Shown here: positions 1-5,271 of the stretch, piece after piece
Layout of the letters: the number at the start of each line of letters is the position of its first letter
How positions within the stretch are numbered: position 1 is the stretch's first letter
Source of the DNA: Thermoplasmata archaeon
GTDB taxonomy: Archaea; Thermoplasmatota; Thermoplasmata; Thermoplasmatales; Thermoplasmataceae
DNA: 6,190 bases
NCBI GenBank assembly: GCA_021845325.1
Contig: JAKBRR010000117.1
Location: forward strand, 1 to 6,190
Direction of reading: 5' to 3'
Translations under genes and position numbers: made by a program
Notes under the pieces: generated by a model
Told to the model about the DNA's origin: nothing
Database searches by the model: none
Seen by the model: only the letters and a program-made list of their open reading frames with translations

Positions 1-1
1 G

Positions 2-76
2 ACATAGCTTAATAATATTGCCAAATTTCCTGCATTGGCAAGCGTTTTTGATCATGTAATTTACAAAACATAGCTT
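2..76. repeat. 9-bp direct repeat ACATAGCTT (2-10 and 68-76)
   Basis: The 9-mer ACATAGCTT occurs at 2-10 and again at 68-76, both followed by A/T-rich DNA, and the two copies bracket the inverted repeat at 18-41. An exact 9-bp match within about 120 bp is somewhat unlikely by chance, but A/T-rich intergenic DNA makes coincidences easier. There is no sign of a mobile element between the copies. Confidence 0.3.
18..49. repeat. 7-bp inverted repeat followed by T-run; terminator or operator candidate
   Basis: TTGCCAA (18-24) and TTGGCAA (35-41) are perfect reverse complements separated by 10 bp. They are followed by GCG and five T residues (45-49). Read on the + strand this resembles a hairpin plus U-tract that could end a gene lying left of the window. 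Read as DNA it is a dyad with arm centres 17 bp apart, which could bind a dimeric regulator upstream of the HxlR-type gene at 128. The sequence alone does not decide between these. Nothing coding is visible in 1-127. Confidence 0.45.
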
Positions 77-100
77 TATTTTCTTTTCAACTGAAAACAG

Positions 101-108
101 AAATATAG
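101..108 (+). promoter_or_regulatory. TATA-like box of the HxlR-type regulator
   Basis: AAATATAG is centred about 23.5 bp before the ATG at 128. This is close to the archaeal TATA-to-start-site distance of about 25 bp, so transcription would begin at or next to the ATG. No Shine-Dalgarno sequence precedes 128, which fits a leaderless mRNA. The ATG at 118 is out of frame and hits a stop after a few codons. Confidence 0.5.
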
Positions 109-127
109 AGTACTCACATGCTAGAAT

Positions 128-514
128 ATGAGATTTCCTGAGGGCGAGGATTTGAATAAAAATGAGCAGCGAAGAATAAGCAACAGAACTAGAGCGTGTA
201 TGATTGAATATGGAAATCTAACTATTTGCATAGACCCTTCAATCTCCATTTTAAAAGTGCTAGGTAAAAAATACACGATTCTTATTCTTGCACTGCTGGG
301 AAATAATATCCAGAAAAAGAACTTCAATGAAATTTTGAAAGATATCCCGTTTTCAAGTGCAACGGCAATATCTTCCAGGCTTAAGGAGCTTATCTCACTT
401 GGTCTCGTTTCAAGAGATGAGAATCAAACAATAACATATTCTCTAAAAGATTATGGAAAGCTTATTAGAAAAGACCTGAAACCCCTGCTTGAGCATATTG
501 GTGAATTTGTATGA
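128..514 (+). CDS. HxlR-family winged-helix transcriptional regulator
   Basis: A predicted cytosolic DNA-binding regulator of 128 residues, a normal length for the HxlR family. The core matches the family pattern. A cysteine just ahead of the first helix (C34, in ICIDPSIS) is followed by the VLGKKYTILILALL helix (about 44-57), where family members usually have xGGKWxxxILxxL. Then come the FNEILKDIP segment (66-74), a recognition-helix region SSATAISSRLKELISLGLV (76-94), and a wing DENQTITYSL (97-106) leading into a C-terminal helix that would form the dimer contact. Some HxlR proteins (HypR, for example) sense oxidants or aldehydes through the equivalent N-terminal cysteine. C24 and C34 make redox sensing possible here, but that is inference. 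The effector and targets are unknown. The gene sits 95 bp upstream of the LURP-one-like gene on the same strand and may regulate it or itself. The first 25 or so residues are charged and not part of the conserved fold, so a shorter start such as M25 cannot be excluded, although the TATA position favours 128. Confidence 0.8.
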   Translation: MRFPEGEDLNKNEQRRISNRTRACMIEYGNLTICIDPSISILKVLGKKYTILILALLGNNIQKKNFNEILKDIPFSSATAISSRLKELISLGLVSRDENQTITYSLKDYGKLIRKDLKPLLEHIGEFV

Positions 515-547
515 CACAAAATCATTTCAAAACTTATTCGCGTAATA

Positions 548-562
548 GATGATTGTTTCATC
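548..562. repeat. Short dyad GATGA-N5-TCATC upstream of the LURP-one-like gene
   Basis: GATGA (548-552) and TCATC (558-562) are perfect inverted 5-mers with a 5-bp spacer. The dyad ends 17 bp upstream of the TATA box at 580. It is a possible activator or repressor site, with the adjacent HxlR-type regulator as the obvious candidate. Five-bp dyads are common by chance. Confidence 0.25.
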
Positions 563-579
563 CTGAATACGTAAAATAA

Positions 580-587
580 TTTATATA
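580..587 (+). promoter_or_regulatory. TATA box of the LURP-one-like gene
   Basis: TTTATATA lies in an A/T-rich context and is centred 26.5 bp before the ATG at 610, ideal geometry for a leaderless archaeal transcript. The upstream run GTAAAATAA (571-579) may supply the TFB-recognition element. This placement excludes the in-frame TTG at 607 as the start. Confidence 0.65.
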
Positions 588-609
588 TGAACCAAACTAT
601 TATAGATTG

Positions 610-1203
610 ATGACACAGAATGCATTAAACTCAATTATGGCTGAATTGAATGGAAAAGAAGAAGTTCTAATGAAAAAAAAAATAGTTGCTCTGGGAAAAC
701 ACTATAGTGTTATGGATAAGGATAAAAACACAATATGTTCGGTTCACCTGAGCTGGGGTCAGAATCTCGGCGGTGAAGCCATCAGCCAGTACGGAAAATG
801 GCTGGGGAGATCCATGAAATATACTTACAGGATTAACGATAAGCAGGATAACCTTGCACTGGAAGTAAAAAAATATGCCGGTTCATGGAAGACATCCTTT
901 GAGGTTGTTGAGCCTGAAGCTGGAACTGTAATTGGAAAAATATTGCTCAAAAGGAGTTTTCTCATAGGAGGTATAAAAGCCAGATGGACAAAGAGCGACA
1001 GTGATGATCCTGTCATGACAGTTAAGGGAAATGTAATGCGGAGAAAATACCTCATTATTGGCTCCGATGGAACCGAAATTGCAAAGATCAGACACAAAAT
1101 AGTTGCCGTAAGGGATGTCTGGCCCATTAAAATTCATGATAAGAAAATGGGGCTTCAGGCAATTATTTTTGCTGCAGTTCTGGATTTTGAAAAGGAGATG
1201 TGA
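610..1203 (+). CDS. LURP-one-related / tubby C2-like domain protein
   Basis: A 197-residue soluble protein, presumably cytosolic or membrane-associated, of unknown biochemical role. It shows the repeating beta-strand pattern of the LURP-one-related (LOR) and scramblase-like superfamily: GKHYSVMDKDKN (29-40), MKYTYRINDKQDNLALEVKKYAGSWKTSFEVVE starting at 69, GTVIGKILLKRSF (105-117), KARWTKSDSDDPVMTVKG (123-140), RRKYLIIGSDGTEIAKIRHK (144-163), RDVWPIKIHD (168-177), and a closing hydrophobic helix QAIIFAAVLDFEKEM (183-197) of the kind that fills the barrel. The family includes plant LURP1-like proteins and distant relatives of tubby and phospholipid scramblases; most prokaryotic members are uncharacterised. 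The ATG at 610 is chosen because the TATA box is 26.5 bp upstream. Internal ATGs at codons 10 and 21 are possible, and the first 20 residues lie outside the domain. The stop is 6 bp from the stop of the convergent membrane-protein gene. Family assignment is by pattern only. Confidence 0.72.
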   Translation: MTQNALNSIMAELNGKEEVLMKKKIVALGKHYSVMDKDKNTICSVHLSWGQNLGGEAISQYGKWLGRSMKYTYRINDKQDNLALEVKKYAGSWKTSFEVVEPEAGTVIGKILLKRSFLIGGIKARWTKSDSDDPVMTVKGNVMRRKYLIIGSDGTEIAKIRHKIVAVRDVWPIKIHDKKMGLQAIIFAAVLDFEKEM

Positions 1204-1209
1204 TCCTTT

Positions 1210-1860
1210 TCAGATTCCTCTTCTTGCCATATGATTGACCGTTAAAAATACAACTGCAAAGATAGGAATAAGGTAGATGTCCATTGTCGTCGTAACACTT
1301 TCAAGGTACCAGAAGATGGAAAATGTAAGTAGCAGGGATGATACCAGTATCTTCATTATTGCCTGCTTAACCTTTCTAACCTGCGATCTCAATACATATG
1401 CTGCAATTATAACGATGAATACACCGGCAAATAACCCTTCCAGTGTGGAGTTATACGATTGGGGGAAAAGTGCGACCAGAACTATTGCCGCTTCAAATGA
1501 TTCCACTGCACCCACAGAGAATGCTGTTACCAGCAGGCTGCCTTTGCCAGTTTCCTCATGAGAATTTTTAGGCGGCCCATACTTCTGAAATTTTACAGAC
1601 CGTCTTGCACTGAAGAAAAGTCTTATTCCAAAATAGAGAAGCAGCGTTGCAGAAATCAGCCTGACGTAAAATAAGGGAAAATAAGTAAGAAGGTCTCCTG
1701 CTATAGCTGTAATAGTCAGCACTATTGCAGAGCTTACAGCAATTGCCAGAAATATTGATATTTCCTTCTGCTCTGCATAAAGCGCAATTCCAACCGCAGA
1801 CGCTTCTGACATTTCCAGCAGTGTTATACCCAGTGCGGCAAGAAGAATAGGAATATTCAT
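1210..1860 (-). CDS. Polytopic membrane protein with two ExxEA motifs, putative GDT1/LysE-like cation transporter
   Basis: A 216-residue integral membrane protein with about seven hydrophobic segments, at roughly 3-28, 34-58, 62-84, 107-131, 140-158, 167-186 and 192-210. A basic 22-residue loop (85-106, with RRSVKFQK) separates the first three segments from the second three. The opening helix of each half carries an acidic motif: LLEMSEASAVGIAL (14-27) and AVESFEAAIVLVAL (118-131), that is, ExxEAxxVxxAL twice. Two homologous halves with paired acidic motifs are the hallmark of GDT1/UPF0016 (ExGD motif) and related LysE-superfamily transporters of Ca2+, Mn2+ or other small ions. The protein resembles an uncharacterised archaeal/bacterial membrane family (COG4280-like, from memory). 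Transport and substrate are inference. The ATG at 1860 is preferred over an upstream in-frame TTG at 1884 because the TATA box (1883-1890) lies 26.5 bp before 1860 and overlaps the TTG. The gene is divergent from the XRE regulator, which could control it. Confidence 0.7.
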   Translation of the reverse strand: MNIPILLAALGITLLEMSEASAVGIALYAEQKEISIFLAIAVSSAIVLTITAIAGDLLTYFPLFYVRLISATLLLYFGIRLFFSARRSVKFQKYGPPKNSHEETGKGSLLVTAFSVGAVESFEAAIVLVALFPQSYNSTLEGLFAGVFIVIIAAYVLRSQVRKVKQAIMKILVSSLLLTFSIFWYLESVTTTMDIYLIPIFAVVFLTVNHMARRGI

Positions 1861-1882
1861 TGTATGATTCAGGTATTGCCTC

Positions 1883-1890
1883 AATATATT
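1883..1890 (-). promoter_or_regulatory. TATA box of the membrane-protein gene
   Basis: On the minus strand, TTTAATATATT (1893-1883) gives an AATATATT box centred 26.5 bp upstream of the ATG at 1860, implying a leaderless mRNA. It shows that translation cannot start at the TTG at 1884, which would lie inside the box. Confidence 0.6.
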
Positions 1891-1912
1891 AAATACATTC
1901 AGAGAGAATTAA

Positions 1913-1927
1913 TCATTACCGTAATGA
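1913..1927. repeat. 15-bp perfect palindrome TCATTACCGTAATGA, operator candidate
   Basis: TCATTAC (1913-1919), a central C (1920) and GTAATGA (1921-1927) form a perfect odd-centred 7-1-7 dyad. It lies 22 bp upstream (minus-strand sense) of the TATA box of the membrane-protein gene and within the divergent region shared with the XRE regulator. Size and symmetry fit a homodimeric helix-turn-helix operator. The core ATTACCG (1915-1921) recurs exactly at 2011-2017, and TACCG also occurs at 1948-1952. Confidence 0.5.
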
Positions 1928-1942
1928 AAATTGTACATTGAT

Positions 1943-1969
1943 AAAAATACCGCATAGTAACGTATTTTT
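1943..1969. repeat. 8-bp inverted repeat AAAAATAC-N11-GTATTTTT
   Basis: AAAAATAC (1943-1950) and GTATTTTT (1962-1969) are perfect inverted arms with an 11-bp spacer that contains TACCG overlap at its left edge. The dyad is in the 173-bp region between two divergent genes, where no gene needs a terminator, so a protein-binding or structural DNA role is more likely than termination. Confidence 0.45.
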
Positions 1970-1997
1970 CAAGCTTTACTTAAAAATGAACTTGAAA
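1967..1997. repeat. 7-bp inverted repeat TTTCAAG-N17-CTTGAAA
   Basis: TTTCAAG (1967-1973) and CTTGAAA (1991-1997) are perfect inverted arms spaced 17 bp apart. The left arm overlaps the last three bases of the preceding dyad and includes part of the palindrome AAGCTT (1971-1976). The right arm ends just before the weak TATA-like sequence of the XRE regulator, a position suited to autoregulation. Confidence 0.35.
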
Positions 1998-2002
1998 TCG
2001 TC

Positions 2003-2010
2003 AAATTATT
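2003..2010 (+). promoter_or_regulatory. Weak TATA-like box of the XRE regulator
   Basis: AAATTATT (2003-2010), continuing into ATTA, is centred 27.5 bp before the ATG at 2034, consistent with leaderless transcription. It is a poorer match than the other boxes here. An alternative is ACTTAAAAA (1978-1986), which would give a leader of about 25 nt, but no Shine-Dalgarno sequence precedes 2034 to support a leader. Confidence 0.35.
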
Positions 2011-2033
2011 ATTACCGATGAGCATAAGATTTA

Positions 2034-2708
2034 ATGAATCTTGAGGAGAAGGTCGCAGGAGAGATAACTATTTCTGAAAATCCCGGAGAAACCATGAGAA
2101 AGTGGAGAGAGGAATTTCAGGTTGCCAAGGTTGACCTCTCAAGAGCAATGGACATTTCCCCGTCCATGATAAGTGATTATGAGTCTGGAAGAAGAAAATC
2201 TCCCGGGATTGCTACCATTAAGAAATTTGTCTATGCCCTGACTGAAATAGATAAGGCAAGGGGTGGTATAATACTGAGAAGGTATAACAGCGGGGTTCCT
2301 TACGAGGCGCTCATAGACATAAGCGATTATGATCACGATGTTCACCTTTCCAGAATGATTAAGGCAATTGATGGAGTAGTACATTCAAAAAAAGGGATAG
2401 ACAGGTATGTCCATGGATATACCGTCGTTGACGGCATAAAGGCGATCCTTTCATTTTCATATTCAGAATACAGCCTTCTCTATGGATGGTCGAGCCAGAG
2501 GGCAATATTTTTTACAGATGTTAAGCTGGGCAGGAGCCCCATGATCGCAATCCGCGTTCATCCTCTCAAGCCTGCTGCAGTTGTATATATCCAGGCTGAT
2601 CGAGTTGATGAACTGGCAGTGAAAATAGCAGAGATTGAAAATATTCCTCTCATAACAACAGAGATGCCTGTGAAGGATGTTTGCAGGGCGATCTCAGGTC
2701 TGAGATGA
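2034..2708 (+). CDS. Archaeal XRE-family helix-turn-helix transcriptional regulator (COG1709-like)
   Basis: A 224-residue predicted DNA-binding regulator. Residues 17-74 form a Cro/C1-type HTH: PGETMRKWREEF (17-28), VDLSRAMDISPSMISDYESGRRKSP (33-57) with the recognition helix around 43-52, then GIATIKKFVYALTEID (58-73). The remaining 150 residues form a separate domain without transmembrane segments. It includes PYEALIDISDYDHDVHLSRMIKAIDGVV (89-116), YVHGYTVVDGIKAILSFSYSEY (125-146), WSSQRAIFFTDVKLGRSPMIAIRVHPLKPAAVVYIQ (152-187) and LAVKIAEIENIPLIT (194-208). This arrangement, an HTH followed by a long conserved domain of unknown function, is that of the archaeal COG1709 group. The C-terminal part might bind a ligand or mediate oligomerisation, but I see no known binding motif. 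The upstream dyads are natural autoregulatory candidates. Its last 15 bp overlap the 3' end of ftsY on the opposite strand. Confidence 0.82.
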   Translation: MNLEEKVAGEITISENPGETMRKWREEFQVAKVDLSRAMDISPSMISDYESGRRKSPGIATIKKFVYALTEIDKARGGIILRRYNSGVPYEALIDISDYDHDVHLSRMIKAIDGVVHSKKGIDRYVHGYTVVDGIKAILSFSYSEYSLLYGWSSQRAIFFTDVKLGRSPMIAIRVHPLKPAAVVYIQADRVDELAVKIAEIENIPLITTEMPVKDVCRAISGLR

Positions 2709-3593
2709 GGGCAAAAGCTCTTCGGGGAGCATCTTTTTTATAACCCAATCCGGAGAGAATTCCATAAGATCCTCAGGATTCTGGCCTGTGCCTATAAATA
2801 ATATTGGCTTTTTTAATTCTGAAGATATTGTAAGGATAGAACCACCTCTTGCATCGGTATCAAGTTTGGTTACAATAAGGCCGTCGAATCCAATCTCCCT
2901 GGAAAATGTTTTTGACTGTTCCATTACATCGTTCGCAGCCATGGAGTCTATTACGAGAACTGTCAGGTCCGGTTTGGTTACTCTCTTGATTTTTTTCATC
3001 TCCTCTCTGAGATTAATATTGTTCTGCATACGTCCCGCGGTATCTATGAGAACATAATCTATTCCTCTGGAACGGGCATGCTCAATTGCATCATATGCAA
3101 CTGCCGATGGATCGCTTCCTGGCTGGTGTTTAATCACCTTTACCCCAACTCTCTCCCCCTGATAGCTGAGCTGATCGATGGCCCCTGCTCTGAATGTATC
3201 TGATGCAGCCAGAACAACGCGCCTGTTTCTTTCAATAAGGAATCTTGCCATCTTTGCAATGGTTGTTGTTTTACCTGTTCCGTTGATTCCGAGGAACAAA
3301 ATCTTGAATGGAGCATCTCCCTGAAGCATGCCCCAGGCATCAGCGGTTACCCCATTAAGAAACTCCAGAACGGTATCATAAAGGCTTTTTTTAAGCATTT
3401 CCCTGGAATACTTTTTTTTGGGGTCCTGAATCCTTTTTGATAGAACTGTGGATATTTTGTCTGCTGCTTCCAGAGAAACATCTGATTCCAGAAGTGCTTC
3501 ATATACATTCTGAATAAAATTTGACCCTCTTATTTCGGTCTCGCTTTCACCGCCAAATATGTTTGAAAACTTGTTCTTCAGTCCTTTAAACAC
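2694..3593 (-). CDS. ftsY: Signal recognition particle receptor FtsY (SRP GTPase)
   Basis: FtsY docks SRP-ribosome-nascent-chain complexes at the cytoplasmic membrane; reciprocal GTP hydrolysis with Ffh/SRP54 hands the chain to the Sec translocon. This copy has 299 residues. After a short basic N-terminus (MFKGLKNKFSNIF) comes the helical N domain (about 20-90), then the G domain: P-loop GINGTGKTT (102-110), DTFRAGA (132-138), DTAGR (184-188), TKLD (242-245), DARGG (247-251), and the closing GTGQNPEDLMEFSPDW (268-283). The acidic A domain of many bacterial FtsY proteins is essentially absent. In the conserved loop usually read as DAxxGxN/D, this protein has DSMAAND (216-222), with Ala where Gly is usual. 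The start is GTG at 3593, with AAGGA (3606-3602) 8 nt upstream inside pfdA and only 4 nt after the pfdA stop, so translation is probably coupled. The 3' end overlaps the XRE regulator tail-to-tail. Confidence 0.96.
   Translation of the reverse strand: MFKGLKNKFSNIFGGESETEIRGSNFIQNVYEALLESDVSLEAADKISTVLSKRIQDPKKKYSREMLKKSLYDTVLEFLNGVTADAWGMLQGDAPFKILFLGINGTGKTTTIAKMARFLIERNRRVVLAASDTFRAGAIDQLSYQGERVGVKVIKHQPGSDPSAVAYDAIEHARSRGIDYVLIDTAGRMQNNINLREEMKKIKRVTKPDLTVLVIDSMAANDVMEQSKTFSREIGFDGLIVTKLDTDARGGSILTISSELKKPILFIGTGQNPEDLMEFSPDWVIKKMLPEELLPSSQT
2717..2739 (+). terminator. Small hairpin plus T6, candidate terminator for the XRE regulator
   Basis: GCTCT (2717-2721) can pair with GGAGC (2726-2730), with one G-U pair, around a short loop; a competing cUUCGg tetraloop fold centres on 2720-2725. 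A run of six T residues follows at 2734-2739. The element starts 9 bp after the regulator's stop. T-tracts alone are known to terminate archaeal transcription, so the T6 may matter more than the weak stem. The element lies antisense within the last codons of ftsY, so ftsY coding constraint could also explain it. Confidence 0.4.
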
Positions 3594-3597
3594 GGAA

Positions 3598-4020
3598 TCA
3601 TTCCTTCTTTCCAGCGTTTTCTCTCATCATGGATATTAACTGCTCATATTGCGATGCTGCAACTTTCCGCTGTGCATTCATGTTTTCCAGTGTTGCATTA
3701 ATGTCACTTATGAGTTTTTTTAATCTTTCCTTTGTCTGATCTGGAGATTCTTCAATGAAAATTCCGGAACCTATGGGTATAATAAGAGGTTTGCTGCTCT
3801 CTATTCTTGCCTTTACAAATACGCCACCGCCAATGGATATTCTCACATCACCGGAGCTTTCAATGGCAGATTCCTCAAGAACTGAGAGTGCTCTCAGATA
3901 ATCTTCAGCGCCCTTGGAAAGGACAGATATCTGTCTGTCAGTTGATTCTATAATATTTTGCAGATACTGGATTTCCTGGCTCAGGGTTATTTCCTGTTCA
4001 TTTTCTGTCAATCTTATCAT
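3598..4020 (-). CDS. pfdA: Prefoldin alpha subunit
   Basis: This subunit joins the beta subunit in the alpha2-beta4 hexameric jellyfish-shaped chaperone that captures unfolded proteins and passes them to the thermosome. It has 140 residues, typical for the family. An N-terminal coiled-coil helix (about 5-47, EQEITLSQEIQYLQNIIEST and onward) leads into a beta-hairpin core, GDVRISIGGGVFVKARI (56-72) and KPLIIPIGSGIFIEES (76-91), then a C-terminal coiled coil (92-138) ending in basic and acidic residues. The start is uncertain. ATG 4020 is listed, but GAGG (4024-4021) abuts it directly. An in-frame TTG at 4011 would sit 9 nt after that GAGG, and an upstream TTG at 4026 has no ribosome site. The 5' end overlaps pgk by 23 bp and ftsY begins 4 nt after the stop, so all three are probably co-transcribed. 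In many archaea pfdA precedes ftsY, usually behind ribosomal protein LX rather than pgk. Confidence 0.92.
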   Translation of the reverse strand: MIRLTENEQEITLSQEIQYLQNIIESTDRQISVLSKGAEDYLRALSVLEESAIESSGDVRISIGGGVFVKARIESSKPLIIPIGSGIFIEESPDQTKERLKKLISDINATLENMNAQRKVAASQYEQLISMMRENAGKKE

Positions 4021-5263
4021 CCTCAATAAAGTGCTTATAACTTAGTTTTAAAGCCTCAAGAACTGGCATCTTCTCACCGGATAAATAGCTTATGAGTGCC
4101 CCGCCTCCTGTTGATACATGATCAACTTTATCCATTACGTTCAGAGATTCCAGAACGGATATTGTATGTCCGCCTCCTGCTATTTTGATTGCCCTGGCTT
4201 CAGATACCGCCATAAATATATCAAGTGTTCCGCCTGCGTATTCTGCGATCTCATACATTCCCATTGGGCCGTTAATGAAGATTCCCTTTGCCTTTGCAAT
4301 GGCATCGCGGAAAATATTTGCTGTTTCGGGCCCTATATCTGCCATAATCTCATCATCAGGAACACTTTCCTCTGTTTTTAAAATCCGTCTGGATGGATTA
4401 AGAATTGAATCAACAGGCAAAATTATCCTGTCGGGGTATTTTTCAAGGAGCTCTTTGCAAATTGCTATGAGCTTTTCATGATTCCTGTTGTTCTTTATGA
4501 TGAAGTCTTTGTTCTTTTTTCCTATGTTCGCGCCCTTTGCCATTAAAAATGCATTTCCAACAACACCACCGGCTATTATGGTCTTCACAATATCCTTTTC
4601 GAGGAATGATCTTGAAACTGCAATGGAATCGTCAATTTTTGCACCTCCCAGAATGGCAATCTTTGGTTTCTCATGACCTTTTAGAAATCTGTCCAGCGCT
4701 TCTATTTCAGTCTGTATGAGTCTACCCGCAATATTTGGCATCAGTCTGGTAAAACCTATGAGACTTGTTTGCGGTCTGTGGATAGCAGGAAAGGCATCAT
4801 TGACAAAGTAATCTGTTACCTGAGAGAGATTTTTTACGAAATTGGTTGATTCAAGGATATCATAATCAGTGGAGTCAATGGAAACATCTTCAGAATAAAA
4901 CCTTGTATTTTCCAGCATCAATATATCTCCGTCTTTCATTTTTGAGATTTCATTAACAGCACTGCTGTTGAAAAGTGAATCAACAAATGTTATCTTCCTT
5001 CCTACGAGCCTCTGGAGTCTTCTGGAATGTTCCCTCAGTGATATAAAATCGTTTTTTCCAGGTCTGCTTTGATGAGCCAGAATCACCACTCTGGATGATT
5101 TCAGATCATTGATTGTCCTCACATGAGATTTCAGTCTGGATTCGCTGAGAATTTCCCCTGTTATTGGGTGAATTGGAGAATTCAGATCAAGTCTTAACAA
5201 TACGGTTTTACCTTTCAAATCAAAACTGTCGAGCGTAAAAAACTTCCCCGAATCTTCAGCCAT
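3998..5263 (-). CDS. pgk: Phosphoglycerate kinase
   Basis: Catalyses 3-phosphoglycerate + ATP <=> 1,3-bisphosphoglycerate + ADP in the cytosol. In Thermoplasmatales, where glucose is degraded by non-phosphorylative Entner-Doudoroff routes, the enzyme probably runs mainly in the gluconeogenic direction (inference from the group). The 421 residues match archaeal PGK length. N-domain substrate motifs: RLDLN (24-28), R43, LAHQSRPG (62-69), ENTRF (118-122), FVNDAFPAIHR (153-163). C-domain nucleotide motifs: ILGGAKIDDS (204-213), GGVVGNAFL (232-240), LPVDS (282-286), DIGPET (309-314), NGPMGMYE (331-338), GGGHT (363-367) and HVSTGGGAL (382-390). GGGHT carries His where bacterial and eukaryotic enzymes have Asp, as I recall from other archaeal homologues. 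ATG 5263 is chosen because a TATA box lies 25.5 bp upstream; an in-frame TTG at 5284 would directly abut that box. It is the first gene of the pgk-pfdA-ftsY cluster. Confidence 0.96.
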   Translation of the reverse strand: MAEDSGKFFTLDSFDLKGKTVLLRLDLNSPIHPITGEILSESRLKSHVRTINDLKSSRVVILAHQSRPGKNDFISLREHSRRLQRLVGRKITFVDSLFNSSAVNEISKMKDGDILMLENTRFYSEDVSIDSTDYDILESTNFVKNLSQVTDYFVNDAFPAIHRPQTSLIGFTRLMPNIAGRLIQTEIEALDRFLKGHEKPKIAILGGAKIDDSIAVSRSFLEKDIVKTIIAGGVVGNAFLMAKGANIGKKNKDFIIKNNRNHEKLIAICKELLEKYPDRIILPVDSILNPSRRILKTEESVPDDEIMADIGPETANIFRDAIAKAKGIFINGPMGMYEIAEYAGGTLDIFMAVSEARAIKIAGGGHTISVLESLNVMDKVDHVSTGGGALISYLSGEKMPVLEALKLSYKHFIEDDKIDRK

Positions 5264-5271
5264 ATTTTTGG

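Noticed and set aside
121..327. 68-codon open frame on the - strand opposite the HxlR-type gene
   Set aside because: Complement of a recognisable winged-helix gene, with no TATA box or ribosome site at its start. Its hydrophobic residues are what an A/T-rich antisense frame would give.
1277..1561. 94-codon open frame on the + strand opposite the membrane-protein gene
   Set aside because: It lies wholly antisense to a gene with clear membrane-protein features and its own TATA box. Its translation shows no recognisable family and has no promoter or ribosome site; it mirrors the opposite gene's composition.
2788..3057. Open frames antisense or alternate-frame to ftsY (2788-3057 on +, 3140-3340 on -)
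   Set aside because: FtsY G motifs lie in the annotated frame across these positions and leave no need for a second product.
4185..4481. 98-codon open frame on the + strand inside pgk
   Set aside because: Antisense to strongly conserved PGK motifs (GGGHT, NGPMG, DIGPET), which fully explain the sequence. The translation is a hydrophobic low-information string typical of shadow frames.
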